From positions 1 to 64,000 of the forward strand of contig NZ_CANSMR010000019.1 in the NCBI RefSeq assembly GCF_947648125.1: DNA of 64,000 nucleotides, given 5' to 3'. Numbering within the stretch: position 1 is the first letter of the stretch; every line of letters begins with the position of its first letter. Positions 1-9,414 of the stretch are shown piece after piece. The stretch is from an uncultured Bradyrhizobium sp. (lineage in GTDB: Bacteria > Pseudomonadota > Alphaproteobacteria > Rhizobiales > Xanthobacteraceae). The notes under the pieces were generated by a model, which saw only the letters and a list, made by a program, of their open reading frames with translations, searched no databases and was not told the DNA's origin. The translations under genes and the position numbers were made by a program.

Positions 1-1158
1 CCGCAGGCCCCTGCCGGCCCGGATACCCAGGCGCCGCAAGCCCGGCCGACGCCGCCGCGCCGTGGCCCCGAAGGCGCGCCGCCCCCGACGCCGCCGGCCG
101 CCCCGGGTGTGCGCGGCTTCCGCGACATCACCGCCGACGCCGACGATCTCGGGCGTGCCGCGGCGCAGGCCAGCCGCAACGCGCGCAAGACCTACGCCAA
201 CGTGCCGTCGCCCTCGCCGGAATTCGACCGCCTCGAGCCGAGCCTCGAAAACCGCGGCGGCGATCCCGAGGCACCGTATTCCTACGACGAGTCGGTCGAG
301 GAGGCGGAGCGCTACACCCCGCAGCCGCCCCAGGCACCGCCGCCGCCGCGCGCGCGGGTCAGCAATGCCGAGCGCGAGCCGAAGCGGCCGCGTGTCGGTT
401 CGATGTTCCCGTTCAAGACCGCGATCGTGATCGGCATCCTGCTGATCCTGGTCGGCACCGGCATTCTGTTCCACCAGCAGGCCGCCACCCTTGTCAGCAG
501 CCTGTTCAAATCCTCGGCCCCCGTCGAGACGCCGAAGGATGCCGCGGCGACGCCTGCGAGCAAGAAGATCACCGACCGCGTCGGCCAGCCGTCGTCGTCT
601 GGCGAGCCGGTCGCTCCGGTGGCGCAGCGCGTGGTGCTCTATGACGAGGATCCGTCGGATCCGAAGGGCAAGCAGTATGTCGGTTCGGTGGTCTGGCGCA
701 CCGAGCAGGTCAAGGGATCGGGCAACCAGAAGCCCGACATCGCCGTGCGCGCCGACATCGACATCCCTGACCGCAAGTTCAAGATGACGATGTCGTTCCG
801 CCGCAACACCGATTCATCGCTGCCGGCGAGCCACACCGCGGAATTGACCTTCATCCTGCCGCAGGACTTCGCCAATGGCGGTGTCGGCAACGTGCCGGGC
901 ATCCTGATGAAGTCCAACGAGCAGGCGCGCGGCACGCCGCTGGCCGGGCTCGCGGTGAAGGTCACCGACGGCTTCTTCCTGGTCGGCCTCTCCAACGTCG
1001 ACGCCGACCGCTCGCGCAATCTGCAGCTCCTGAAGGAGCGCTCCTGGTTCGACGTGCCGCTGGTTTACACCAACCAGCGCCGCGCCATCATCGCGATCGA
1101 GAAGGGCGCCCCCGGCGAGCGCGCTTTCAACGACGCCTTCGCGGCGTGGGGTGAGTAG
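1..1158 (+). CDS. Proline-rich single-pass membrane protein, 5' end outside the window
   Basis: The reading frame is open from base 1, so the N-terminus is missing. The visible N-terminal third is rich in Pro, Ala and Arg and looks disordered and cytoplasmic. It is followed by one hydrophobic segment (about 420-480 in the DNA, AIVIGILLILVGTGILF) and a C-terminal domain of about 200 residues that should lie outside the membrane. I do not recognise the C-terminal domain. Similar proteins with this layout are annotated as hypothetical in Bradyrhizobium. Role unknown; one could think of envelope anchoring, but nothing here proves it. It ends with TAG and is followed by about 200 bp without a gene. 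Confidence 0.75.
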   Translation, partial: PQAPAGPDTQAPQARPTPPRRGPEGAPPPTPPAAPGVRGFRDITADADDLGRAAAQASRNARKTYANVPSPSPEFDRLEPSLENRGGDPEAPYSYDESVEEAERYTPQPPQAPPPPRARVSNAEREPKRPRVGSMFPFKTAIVIGILLILVGTGILFHQQAATLVSSLFKSSAPVETPKDAAATPASKKITDRVGQPSSSGEPVAPVAQRVVLYDEDPSDPKGKQYVGSVVWRTEQVKGSGNQKPDIAVRADIDIPDRKFKMTMSFRRNTDSSLPASHTAELTFILPQDFANGGVGNVPGILMKSNEQARGTPLAGLAVKVTDGFFLVGLSNVDADRSRNLQLLKERSWFDVPLVYTNQRRAIIAIEKGAPGERAFNDAFAAWGE

Positions 1159-1353
1159 CAGCCTTAACCGCTCACCTCGGTGCTCACGATCTCATCGCCC
1201 GGCTTTGTCCGGGCGATTCCGTATCGCAGCGAAGTCCGGCTGTTGCAGCGCATTCGACGCGCTGGCCCCGGAACAATGCCGGGCGCTTTCGAATTTCCCT
1301 AGTACCGTCGCGTGACTGCGTTACACTCGCCTGATGTCGGGCAGGGGCACGCC

Positions 1354-1788
1354 ATGAAACGCTATCTGATCTTCGCAGCCATCGGGCCGTTCATCGGCGG
1401 CTTCCTGCTGCTGCTCATGACCACCTATCAGTCCGGCTACTGGACCGAGACCAATGGCGGCGAAGTGGCGAAGCTGCTCGTCGTGTTCGTGAAGTCGCTG
1501 CAATACAATTATCTGTTCGGCATCGTACCCTCGCTGATGTTCGGTGCGATCGACGACATCCTGATGCATATGCGGCGGATCACGCCAACGGTGCGGATGC
1601 TCATTGTCGGCGCGGTGGCATTCGTCGGCGCGGCGCTGACCTACGCCTCGCACGGCTCCGAAAGCGGCGCCGTGCAGTTCATCCTCTACGGGCTGGTCGG
1701 CTTCATCCCCGGCGTGATCACGTCCTGGCTGGCGCACAAATACGCCGAAGAGCAGCACGTGCCGGCGACGCCGGCATCCCAGCATTAG
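1354..1788 (+). CDS. Small polytopic membrane protein, DUF5413-like
   Basis: 144 residues with four hydrophobic stretches (near residues 5-25, 40-65, 80-100 and 105-130), so an inner-membrane protein. I place the start at the ATG at 1354, preceded by a GGGGC purine stretch, rather than at the in-frame GTG at 1312, because the extra 14 residues are polar and precede a normal membrane start (MKRYLIFAAIGPFIGG). It resembles DUF5413-type membrane proteins of Bradyrhizobiaceae, a family without known function. It stands alone between the upstream membrane protein and the phosphate transporter. Confidence 0.7.
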   Translation: MKRYLIFAAIGPFIGGFLLLLMTTYQSGYWTETNGGEVAKLLVVFVKSLQYNYLFGIVPSLMFGAIDDILMHMRRITPTVRMLIVGAVAFVGAALTYASHGSESGAVQFILYGLVGFIPGVITSWLAHKYAEEQHVPATPASQH

Positions 1789-2073
1789 GGCACGTGCGCG
1801 GTTCCTTTGGAAAAGCAGAAGTGACCGGCTTTGACGCGATCGGCGATCTCTGGCCGGTCGGCGCAAATGAGCGCATCGCCACCGGACAGGAGACTCTGCT
1901 TAACGCACGGCGAGCAGCGGGTCGCGCTGTTATCGTAATCTTGTCAATGGATTGCACGCCGGCCTCGAGCCGGTCGCATCGTGCTTCATGGAACTGTCAC
2001 ATGGGCGTCATGTAAACGTAGTCCCAATGTCACACGGTCGCTTTTGTCCTCCCGCGGCCGTGAGGGCGATCAT

Positions 2074-3696
2074 ATGAGCGATGTAGCGTTACCTGGTTCG
2101 ATCGAGCCCGCGCGGCGCCGCGGCCCCGATCTCGAGAAAGGCTTTCATCCTCTCACCGGCATCATCTATCTCGGCGTGATCGGCGCCGCGCTGCTGTTCG
2201 TGGCCTACAGCATCTACGCGGACGTCGGCGCGACAGGCGCCGGCAAGACGTCGTATCTCGCGTTCCTGCTGCTGTTCGTGGCGCTGTTGATCTCGCTCGG
2301 CTTCGAATTCGTCAACGGCTTTCACGACACGGCGAACGCCGTCGCGACCGTGATCTACACGCGCTCGATGCCGGCCCACATTGCCGTTGTCTGGTCGGGC
2401 CTGTTCAATCTGATCGGTGTGCTGCTCTCCAGCGGCGCGGTTGCTTTCGGCATCGTCTCCTTGTTGCCGGTCGAACTGATCCTTCAGGTCGGCAGCAGCG
2501 CCGGCTTCGCCATGGTGTTTGCGCTTCTGATCGCTGCCATCATCTGGAACGTGGGTACCTGGTACTTTGGATTGCCCGCCTCGAGTTCGCACACCCTGAT
2601 CGGATCGATCATGGGCGTCGGTATCGCGAACGCGCTGATGCACGGACGGGAGGGGACCTCTGGCGTGGATTGGTCGCAGGCCGTCAACACCGGCAAGGCG
2701 CTACTGCTGTCGCCGCTGTTCGGATTTGCGCTCGCTGCCATCCTGCTCTACGGGCTGAAAACTGCACTGTTGCGCGCAACGCCGGCGCTGTTCGGTGAGC
2801 CGAAAGGCGATCAGCCGCCGCCATGGTGGATCCGCGGCATCCTGATCCTGACCTGTACCCTGGTCAGCTTCTTCCACGGATCGAACGACGGTCAAAAGGG
2901 CATGGGCCTCATCATGCTGATCCTGATCGGCGTGGTCCCGACCGCTTATGCGCTCAACCGCGCGATGCCTGCGAGCCAGATCGCGGCATTCACCGCGAAT
3001 TCGGCGGCGGCGAGCAAGGTGATCGAGGATCGGGGAGCCGATCGCAAGGTGACGGGCAATCCGCGTCCGGCGGTGACGAATTACATCACCCTTCGGCAAC
3101 TCACCGACGACACCTATCCGTCACTCGCCGTTCTCGTCGGCGAAATCAGCGACCAGGTCATTCAATACGGTTCGCTGGCAAAATTCCCGGCCGAGACCGT
3201 CGGCAACACGCGTAACGACATGTATCTGGTATCGGAGGCGCTTCGCTCGCTCATGAAGAGCAACGACAGCGGGCTGAACGATGCCGACGTCTCGACGCTC
3301 AATCGCTACAAGGGCTCGCTGGATGCCGCCACCAAATTCATTCCGTCCTGGGTGAAGATTGCGGTCGCCATCGCGCTCGGCCTCGGCACGATGGTTGGCT
3401 GGAAACGGATTGTCGTGACGGTGGGTGAGAAGATCGGCAAGACCCATCTGACCTATGCGCAGGGTGCCTGCGCCGAGATCACGGCGGCGGCGACCATCGC
3501 CGCGGCAGATGGATACGGCTTGCCGGTGTCGACGACGCATGTGCTGTCGTCCGGCATCGCAGGCACCATGACCGCAAATGGGTCCGGCCTGCAATGGTCG
3601 ACAATCCGCAACATCGCCATGGCCTGGGTTCTGACGCTGCCTGTGGCGATGCTGATCTCGGGCACTCTCTACTTTGTTTTCGCGCATCTATTTTAG
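2074..3696 (+). CDS. pit: Low-affinity inorganic phosphate transporter, PiT family
   Basis: 540 residues. PiT family carriers import phosphate (as metal phosphate, with protons) across the inner membrane. The duplicated PiT signature is visible: GFEFVNGFHDTANAVAT in the N-terminal half and SFFHGSNDGQKGMG in the C-terminal half, each in a hydrophobic repeat. A second pair, PASSSHTLIGS and PVSTTHVLSS, also matches the family. The start at the ATG at 2074 follows GAGGG; an upstream in-frame ATG at 1981 has no such site. A hydrophilic insert of about 100 residues (near 315-425) separates the halves, as in other alphaproteobacterial PiT proteins. The usual DUF47/PhoU-like partner is absent; a cyclic-nucleotide-binding domain protein follows 62 bp downstream instead. 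Confidence 0.93.
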   Translation: MSDVALPGSIEPARRRGPDLEKGFHPLTGIIYLGVIGAALLFVAYSIYADVGATGAGKTSYLAFLLLFVALLISLGFEFVNGFHDTANAVATVIYTRSMPAHIAVVWSGLFNLIGVLLSSGAVAFGIVSLLPVELILQVGSSAGFAMVFALLIAAIIWNVGTWYFGLPASSSHTLIGSIMGVGIANALMHGREGTSGVDWSQAVNTGKALLLSPLFGFALAAILLYGLKTALLRATPALFGEPKGDQPPPWWIRGILILTCTLVSFFHGSNDGQKGMGLIMLILIGVVPTAYALNRAMPASQIAAFTANSAAASKVIEDRGADRKVTGNPRPAVTNYITLRQLTDDTYPSLAVLVGEISDQVIQYGSLAKFPAETVGNTRNDMYLVSEALRSLMKSNDSGLNDADVSTLNRYKGSLDAATKFIPSWVKIAVAIALGLGTMVGWKRIVVTVGEKIGKTHLTYAQGACAEITAAATIAAADGYGLPVSTTHVLSSGIAGTMTANGSGLQWSTIRNIAMAWVLTLPVAMLISGTLYFVFAHLF

Positions 3697-3758
3697 CCGG
3701 AGCAGCAAGACAACCGGATGCATGAGATCTGCGTCCGGTTCGGAGAAAGGAATTTCGA

Positions 3759-4127
3759 GTGGCAGATGCAAGCTTCAGCCTTCTGACAGGCAACGATATC
3801 GAAACGCGCCTGGTTCGGGCCGGCGGCATTATCTTTCGCGAGGGTGAGCAGGCCAACGAGCTGTTCGTGATCAAGAGCGGCTATGTGCGCATTCAGGTCG
3901 GCAACAAGACCATGGCGGACCTGCCGGCGGACACGATCTTTGGCGAGATGGCGTTGATCGACAACGAGCCAAGAAGTGCGACCGCCACGGCGCTCACGGA
4001 TGTCGAGCTCGTCCCGGTCTCGGAAAAGCAGTTTCTCTTCCTCGTCAGCCAGACGCCGCATTTTGCGCTGAAGGTGATGAGGACGCTGGCCCAGCGGCTC
4101 AGAACCATGAACAAGGGCGTGTTCTAG
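3759..4127 (+). CDS. Stand-alone cyclic-nucleotide-binding domain protein
   Basis: 122 residues forming one Crp/cNMP-binding beta-roll. Visible hallmarks are the IFREGEQANELFVIKSG start of the roll and the phosphate-binding-cassette-like stretch IFGEMALIDNEPRSATATA. There is no helix-turn-helix after the domain, so it is not a transcription factor. It probably works as a small sensor or partner protein. Start GTG at 3759 is supported by GGAGAAAGG eight bases upstream. It lies 62 bp behind the phosphate transporter on the same strand, with an imperfect hairpin (about 3714-3741) in the gap, so co-transcription is possible. Partner and ligand are unknown. Confidence 0.8.
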   Translation: MADASFSLLTGNDIETRLVRAGGIIFREGEQANELFVIKSGYVRIQVGNKTMADLPADTIFGEMALIDNEPRSATATALTDVELVPVSEKQFLFLVSQTPHFALKVMRTLAQRLRTMNKGVF

Positions 4128-4341
4128 GCGACTCTTGGAGTAAGTCGGCGTCCACGTCGCTCGCGAAAGCGCTCCCACGGATCGTTGCAAGCAAGGACGG
4201 CGGACGCTTGCTTCCACCGCCGTTTCGGTCTGACGCTGTCTCCGGCGTGCGGCACGTGATGCGGCCTTGCGTGTGACGGCCTTGAATGTGACACACTGGT
4301 AATGTGACGCAACTTGAACCACCTGCCTGCGTTACCATGTG

Positions 4342-4905
4342 ATGGCCATGCCCGAAGACGACATTTTCTCCCCCCACGCCACGCGATCGCGGCCGCCTTT
4401 CGGCGGGGCACAGGCGCGCGGCAAGGTCATCGATCAGGACGGGCGCGAGCTCGGCGATGGCCCGCTGCATCCGCAGTTCCAAGGCTTTCAGGGAGCCTTT
4501 CAGGAGGGCTTCCGCTTCGACTTCCGCAACTCCTCCGCCAACCCGTTCGGCAATCTGACGCGCGAGGAGCGGCTCGCGCGGCTGGAGATGATTGCAAAGC
4601 TGCTCGACGTCGCCTTCGTCGTGCCGGGCACCAATGTCCGCTACGGCATCGACGGGTTGATCGGCCTGATCCCGGTGATCGGCGATCTCATTACCACCGC
4701 GATCTCGCTGTGGCTGGTGCGCGAGGCCCGTCTGTTGGGCGCGCCCTGGCACATCACCGCGCGGATGCTTGCCAATGTCGCCGTCGACGGCGTGGTCGGC
4801 ATGGTGCCGGTGGCGGGCGATGCCTTCGACGTCATGTTCCGCGCCAATATCCGCAATGTGCGGATGCTGCGGCGCTGGCTCGACAAGCAGCCGAGGCGCG
4901 CATAA
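4342..4905 (+). CDS. DUF4112 domain membrane-associated protein
   Basis: 187 residues. The C-terminal half matches DUF4112: RLEMIAKLLDVAFVVPGTNVRYGIDGLIGLIPVIGD followed by a second GLIP/GMVP-type repeat (GVVGMVPVAGDAFDVMFRAN). The two glycine/proline-rich hydrophobic segments suggest a membrane hairpin. Function of the family is unknown. Several starts are in frame (GTG 4339, ATG 4342, ATG 4348); none has a strong ribosome site, so the exact start is uncertain by two or three codons. It is followed by a repeat element and a shared terminator. Confidence 0.8.
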   Translation: MAMPEDDIFSPHATRSRPPFGGAQARGKVIDQDGRELGDGPLHPQFQGFQGAFQEGFRFDFRNSSANPFGNLTREERLARLEMIAKLLDVAFVVPGTNVRYGIDGLIGLIPVIGDLITTAISLWLVREARLLGAPWHITARMLANVAVDGVVGMVPVAGDAFDVMFRANIRNVRMLRRWLDKQPRRA

Positions 4906-4927
4906 TCCGGACCCGAAGGGCCGCGTT

Positions 4928-4993
4928 AGCGCAAAGTGTGCAGCGGTTTTCCCTCGCGACAAACGCAAGGCGTTTGCGCGGAGATTATGCGCC
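4928..4993. repeat. Bradyrhizobium-type intergenic palindromic repeat
   Basis: An imperfect palindrome in the gap between convergent genes, with arms CGCGACAAACGC and GCGTTTGCGCG around a short centre, inside a longer block (GCGCAAAGTGTGCAGCGG...GAGATTATGCGC). From memory this is one of the dispersed repeat types common in Bradyrhizobium chromosomes. No second copy lies in this window, so the family assignment rests on recognition only. Confidence 0.55.
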
Positions 4994-5011
4994 AATAAAT
5001 CGCCCCAAAAC

Positions 5012-5041
5012 AAAAGCCCCCGGATCGGTCCGAGGGCTTTT
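5012..5041. terminator. Bidirectional rho-independent terminator
   Basis: Arms AAAAGCCC and GGGCTTTT flank a GC-rich loop region, giving a T-run on both strands. It sits exactly between the convergent DUF4112 gene (plus) and the gene at 5064-5354 (minus), so it can end both transcripts. Confidence 0.8.
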
Positions 5042-5063
5042 CGTTGAGCGACGAGCCGAAAGT

Positions 5064-5354
5064 CTACGCGGCGTCGGCGTCGGTCTGGGCCGGCTCAGCA
5101 CGCGGACGGCGCGGCAGCGGGAAGCCTTCGCTCTCATACAGGGAACGGATGCCGTTCTGGTCGAAACGGGCTTCCTCGACCTGGAGATAGGCGCCGTTCA
5201 GCGAATCCGCCGGCAGTTGCTCCATCGCGAACTGCACGGCCTCGGCAGCAGTGCCGAAACGGCGGTAGGCAAAGCCGGCCCGCTTCTTCTTGCGGATCGC
5301 GGCAGGGAACAGTTCGGCGGACGTGTTATAGTTGAACGGACGCAGGGGACGCAT
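5064..5354 (-). CDS. Conserved small basic protein of unknown function
   Basis: 96 residues, start ATG at 5354 with GAGGT nine bases upstream. The N-terminal 70 residues ([18 protein letters not shown]...[18 protein letters not shown]) look like a compact alpha/beta domain; the last 20 residues are rich in Pro, Arg and acidic residues. It looks like a conserved Bradyrhizobiaceae protein but I cannot name a family. No signal peptide or membrane segment. It is transcribed towards the terminator at 5012-5041 and appears monocistronic. Confidence 0.7.
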   Translation of the reverse strand: MRPLRPFNYNTSAELFPAAIRKKKRAGFAYRRFGTAAEAVQFAMEQLPADSLNGAYLQVEEARFDQNGIRSLYESEGFPLPRRPRAEPAQTDADAA

Positions 5355-5576
5355 GGTCGACGACCTCTTGTGTTCTTGGCATAGAGCGGCGAAAGGGATT
5401 TTGGGGGACGGCGGCCTATAATCGGCGGCGCGCCGTACATGTCATTTCGATCCCTAATATAGGCCTCTTTGACAAAAATGCGACCCCAGAAGCGCCCCCG
5501 GCAGGGCACATGCTGAATCCGCGCATGGCACGCGGTCAATCAGAATAACTCCATTTATTTCAATGGCTTATGGCCA

Positions 5577-5741
5577 TTAAATCTTGTCGAGCCAGGCCAG
5601 GATCGCGACCACGATCAAAATCACGCCGAAAAGGCCCATTCCGGAGTGGCCGAGACCATAGCCATAGCCGCGGATACGGCCGCTATAGCCGCCCAGCAGG
5701 ATAACCAGCAGGAGGATGATGAGGATCAGTCCGAGCGACAT
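5577..5741 (-). CDS. DUF3309 small membrane protein
   Basis: 54 residues starting MSLGLILIILLLVILLGG, the typical beginning of DUF3309 proteins, then a Gly/Tyr-rich turn and a second hydrophobic segment. I chose the ATG at 5741 because GAGGAGGG lies just upstream and the protein then has the usual family length; the frame is open back to 5813 but the added residues are polar and unlike the family. It is probably an inner-membrane hairpin peptide. Function unknown. Confidence 0.85.
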   Translation of the reverse strand: MSLGLILIILLLVILLGGYSGRIRGYGYGLGHSGMGLFGVILIVVAILAWLDKI

Positions 5742-5909
5742 GGCGCCCTCCTCAGAAGAGGCGGCAGCCGCTCGGCGAGACGCCGACGGCCCCGCGAATT
5801 CAGAGCAAAGCACATTCCGGGGCGCGAGTCGTTAAGGCCGCCGGCCGATCACGAGGATGTTGTTGGGCGCCGGGGCGGCGGAGGCGGGATGTTTGCCAAG
5901 CCTACCACC

Positions 5910-5974
5910 GTCATTGCCGGGCTCGACCCGGCAATCCATCGGGCGAAGGACTGCCTTGATGGATGCCCGGGTCC
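5910..5974. repeat. Intergenic palindromic repeat (GTCATTGCCGGGC type)
   Basis: GTCATTGCCGGGCTCGACCC and the facing GATGGATGCCCGGGTCC form an imperfect inverted repeat around 5910-5974, just downstream of the msrB stop codon. This is a very common dispersed element in Bradyrhizobium and relatives; it could act as a transcript-end hairpin for msrB. Confidence 0.6.
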
Positions 5975-5994
5975 AGCCGACGAGTTGGCCGCCG

Positions 5995-6408
<414 letters not shown>

Positions 6409-6425
6409 GGAAACTCCCTTGTTGT

Positions 6426-6541
6426 CGTCATTGCGAGCGAAGCGAAGCAATCCAGTGTGAGGGACGCACATGGATTGCTTCGTCCGCGGAGTTTATCATC
6501 GGGCCGGCCAAGGCCGGACCCGTTGGCTCCTTGCAATGACG
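6426..6541. repeat. Palindromic repeat between msrA and msrB
   Basis: CGTCATTGCGAGCGAAGCG... and ...CTCCTTGCAATGACG are facing arms, with an inner pair GAAGCAATCCA / TGGATTGCTTC. This is the widespread CATTGCGAGCGAAGCGAAGCAATCC element of Bradyrhizobium and related genera, inserted between the two sulfoxide reductase genes. Confidence 0.75.
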
Positions 6542-6553
6542 GTGACTGTTCCG

Positions 6554-7270
6554 TCAGTTGGTGACCTTGGTGCTGCTCACCAGCGTCGGCTTTTCGATGT
6601 AATTCTCCGCGAAGATCTTCTTCAGGTTCTCGACCTTCGGGATGTCGTTATAGGCAATATAGGGCTGGTTCGGGTGCAGCGTCAGATAGTCCTGGTGGTA
6701 GCCCTCCGCCGGATAGAACGCCTCCAGCGCACCGACCTTGGTGACGATCGGCTTCTTGTAGACCTTGGCCGCATTGAGCTGGGCGATATAGGCGTCCGCC
6801 ACCTTCTTCTGCTCGTCGCTGGTCGTGAAGATCGCCGAGCGATACTGCGTGCCGGAGTCGGGGCCCTGGCGGTTCAGCTGGGTCGGGTCGTGCACGACGG
6901 AGAAGAAGATCTGCAGGATCTTGCCGTAGGAGATCTTCTGCGGGTCGTACTTGATTTCGACGGACTCGGCGTGGCCGGTGGTGCCGGTCGAGACCTTCTC
7001 GTAGTCGGCGTTCGCCTTGCTGCCGCCGGAGTAGCCGGACACCGCGCTGACGATGCCGGCGGTGTGCTGGAACACGCCCTGCACACCCCAGAAGCAGCCG
7101 CCGGCGAGCACCGCGGTCTTGATGCCGGTTTCCGGCGCGCTCGCGGCCGGCGCCGGGATGACCACGGCGTCCTCGGCGGCAAGCGAGGGCGCAACGGCAA
7201 AAGCGGCAACGGCCAGCGCGCCGATCGCGGCGGCGCAAAGCGAGAGGCGGCTGAGGGAGCTTTTGGGCAT
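6554..7270 (-). CDS. msrA: Exported peptide-methionine (S)-S-oxide reductase MsrA
   Basis: 238 residues. MsrA reduces the S-diastereomer of methionine sulfoxide. The catalytic motif GGCFWG is at about residues 57-62, followed by family signatures TGHAESVEIKYDP and GTQYRS. A hydrophobic N-terminal stretch (LSLCAAAIGALAVAAFAVAPSLAAE) is a Sec-type signal peptide with cleavage expected after the Ala-rich end, so the enzyme should act in the periplasm, unlike the cytoplasmic MsrB next to it. Start ATG at 7270 has AGGAA upstream; the ATG at 7291 would add seven polar residues and is less likely. Confidence 0.94.
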   Translation of the reverse strand: MPKSSLSRLSLCAAAIGALAVAAFAVAPSLAAEDAVVIPAPAASAPETGIKTAVLAGGCFWGVQGVFQHTAGIVSAVSGYSGGSKANADYEKVSTGTTGHAESVEIKYDPQKISYGKILQIFFSVVHDPTQLNRQGPDSGTQYRSAIFTTSDEQKKVADAYIAQLNAAKVYKKPIVTKVGALEAFYPAEGYHQDYLTLHPNQPYIAYNDIPKVENLKKIFAENYIEKPTLVSSTKVTN

Positions 7271-7563
7271 GGGTTCCTCGTGGGATCGCAATTGGGGGCC
7301 AGTCTAGAGCGGGAGCCGGCATTGGCAAACCGGGCCGGGCTGCTCCGACGCTTCAAAATACGGGCGAGGGAGCGTTTTGTTACGGCGCCGGCCACACGGT
7401 TTCGTGAGGGAAATCAGCGAGGTCCAGGGATGACGGTGATGGATTTTTGCCCGCGGCCTCTCCACGCCCGTCGTCTTGGCTTTCGCCAGGACGACGCTGA
7501 ATGTTGGTGCCGCCTGCGAGTCATATACTCACTGTCAGGGTGACGTCGGCGCCTGCGGGACTT

Positions 7564-8673
7564 TCACACCACGATGCTGAGCCGCTTCGCGGCCCGCGTG
7601 ATGCCCGTGTAGAGCCACCGCGCGCGCGAGTCCTGGAACGCAAAGCTCTCGTCGAACAGCACGACGTCGTCCCATTGCGAACCCTGCGACTTATGGACGG
7701 TCAGTATGTATCCGTAGTCGAACTCGTCATAGGGCTTGCGCTGCTCCCACGGAATGCCCTCGATGCCGCCGTCGAAGCATTCGCCGCGCACCGACACCTT
7801 GGTGACCTTGTGGCCAAAGTCCTCGTCCGGCATCACGCGCATGGTGATGATCTTGGATTTCGACTGCGCGCGCGCCTTGACCCGCCACAGCCCGCCGTTG
7901 AACAGCGCCTTCTTGCGGTTGTTGCGCAGGCAGACCAGCTTGTCGCCGGCGACGGGGAGAGGATCTTCGATGTTTAGCCGCTGCCGCATCCGCATGTTGT
8001 AGGCGCGGCGGGTGTTGTTGCGGCCGACCAGCACCTGGTCGGCGCTCATCACGCGGTCCGGATCGAGCTCCTTGCGCGACACTACCTCGCTCTCGCCATG
8101 GCGGCCGATCTCGAGCTCGCGGCCCTCGCGGATATCCATCGACATCCGCACGATCGGATCGTCCTGCGCCTGGCGGTGCACCTCGGTCAGCATCGCGTCC
8201 GGCTCGGCGTCGGTGAAGAAGCCGCCGCCCTGGATCGGCGGCAATTGCGCGGGATCGCCGAGCACCAGCAGCGGGCAGTCGAACGACATCAAATCGCGGC
8301 CGAGCTCGGCGTCGACCATCGAACATTCGTCGATCACGATCAGCTTCGCTTTTGATGCGGGCGCGTCGTCCCACAACTCAAAGCTTGGCTGCTCGACGCC
8401 GGACTCGCGGGCGCGGTAGATCAGGGAATGGATAGTGGAGGCGCTGTCGCAACCCTTGTTGCGCATGACCAGCGCCGCCTTGCCGGTGAAGGCCGCGAAT
8501 TTTACTTCGCCGTCGACGCCCTCGGCGATGTGCTGGGCAAGCGTGGTCTTTCCGGTTCCGGCATAGCCGAACAGGCGGAACACCGGCGGCGTCCCGTTCT
8601 GGCCGGGCTTGGCTTTCAGCCAGTCGGCAACGGCTTTCAGCGCGGAGTCCTGGTGCGGCGTAAAGGTGGTCAC
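7564..8673 (-). CDS. RecD-like superfamily 1 DNA helicase
   Basis: 369 residues. Helicase motifs are clear: Walker A GYAGTGKTT (about 36-44), Walker B LIVIDECSMVD, motif III GDPAQLPP, motif V/VI TVHKSQGSQWDDV and YTGITRA near the C-terminus. This is the compact RecD/Dda-type 5'-3' helicase fold without the N-terminal RecBC-interacting part, and no recB or recC is near. It probably acts alone in DNA repair or replication. It lies about 100 bp downstream of napC on the same strand. Start ATG 8673. The 290-bp gap after its stop towards msrA holds a small CGTCGTCTTGG-type repeat fragment and no gene I can support. Confidence 0.88.
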   Translation of the reverse strand: MTTFTPHQDSALKAVADWLKAKPGQNGTPPVFRLFGYAGTGKTTLAQHIAEGVDGEVKFAAFTGKAALVMRNKGCDSASTIHSLIYRARESGVEQPSFELWDDAPASKAKLIVIDECSMVDAELGRDLMSFDCPLLVLGDPAQLPPIQGGGFFTDAEPDAMLTEVHRQAQDDPIVRMSMDIREGRELEIGRHGESEVVSRKELDPDRVMSADQVLVGRNNTRRAYNMRMRQRLNIEDPLPVAGDKLVCLRNNRKKALFNGGLWRVKARAQSKSKIITMRVMPDEDFGHKVTKVSVRGECFDGGIEGIPWEQRKPYDEFDYGYILTVHKSQGSQWDDVVLFDESFAFQDSRARWLYTGITRAAKRLSIVV

Positions 8674-8775
8674 GTGAGGCTGTCTTGGGGCTTTCGAAGA
8701 GGGAGCCAGCGGGGCATCGCCGCGACTCGGACCCCAAACCTAACCATTCGAGCCGTCCGCGCAAGGCGGCGGGCA

Positions 8776-9414
8776 CTACTGCCAGCCCGGAATACCGTGC
8801 ATGTCGGGCAGCTTGTGGGCGATGCCCTTGTGGCAATCGATGCAGGTCTTTTCGCCTGAGAACAGGAAGCGCTCATGTGCGATGCTGGCTCGGGGCGATT
8901 GCTTGGTGACGTCCATCGATTGCGCGCTGTGGCAGTTGCGGCATTCGAGCGAATCATTGGCCTTGAAGCGGGCCCATTCGTGCAGCGCGAGCTCCAGACG
9001 GTGGTCGATGAACTTGTCGCGGGTATCGATGCTGCCGAACAGGTGGCCCCAGACTTCCTTGGAGGCCTGCATCTTGCGAGCGATCTTGTCGGTCCAATTG
9101 TGGGGCACGTGACAATCCGGGCAGCTGGCGCGCACGCCGGACCGGTTGCTGAAGTGGATGGTCGATTTCAGCTCCGCGAAGACGTTGTCGCGCATCTCGT
9201 GACAGCCGGTGCAGAACTTCTCGGTGTTGGTCAGCTCCAGCGCGGTGTTGAAGCCACCCCAGAAGATCACGCCGGCGACGAAGCCGGCGAGCACGAGCAC
9301 GCCGAGCCCGAACACCGAACTCGGCCGGATCAGGACGCCCCAGAGCTCGACGGCAAAACGCCAAGCACGCGCAATGAAGCCCTGCCGCCCAGCGGGAGGA
9401 TCGACGCTGCTCAT
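8776..9414 (-). CDS. napC: NapC tetraheme cytochrome c, quinol dehydrogenase for nitrate reductase
   Basis: 212 residues. NapC is membrane-anchored and passes electrons from the quinol pool to the periplasmic NapAB. One N-terminal membrane helix ([20 protein letters not shown]) is followed by four CxxCH heme sites: CTGCH, CPDCH, CRNCH and CIDCH, as expected for the NapC/NirT family. Start ATG at 9414 overlaps the napB stop (ATGA), indicating translational coupling. It is the last gene of napEDABC. No napGH genes are present, so NapC should be the sole quinol oxidising partner. Confidence 0.96.
   Translation of the reverse strand: MSSVDPPAGRQGFIARAWRFAVELWGVLIRPSSVFGLGVLVLAGFVAGVIFWGGFNTALELTNTEKFCTGCHEMRDNVFAELKSTIHFSNRSGVRASCPDCHVPHNWTDKIARKMQASKEVWGHLFGSIDTRDKFIDHRLELALHEWARFKANDSLECRNCHSAQSMDVTKQSPRASIAHERFLFSGEKTCIDCHKGIAHKLPDMHGIPGWQ

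Noticed and set aside
1794-2015. Short frame between the DUF5413-like gene and pit
   Set aside because: No start site or family; the region is better seen as the pit promoter.
3714-3741. Hairpin behind pit as a terminator
   Set aside because: ACCGGATGC / GCGTCCGGT is imperfect and lacks a T-run; it overlaps the ribosome site region of the next gene, so I do not list it as a terminator.
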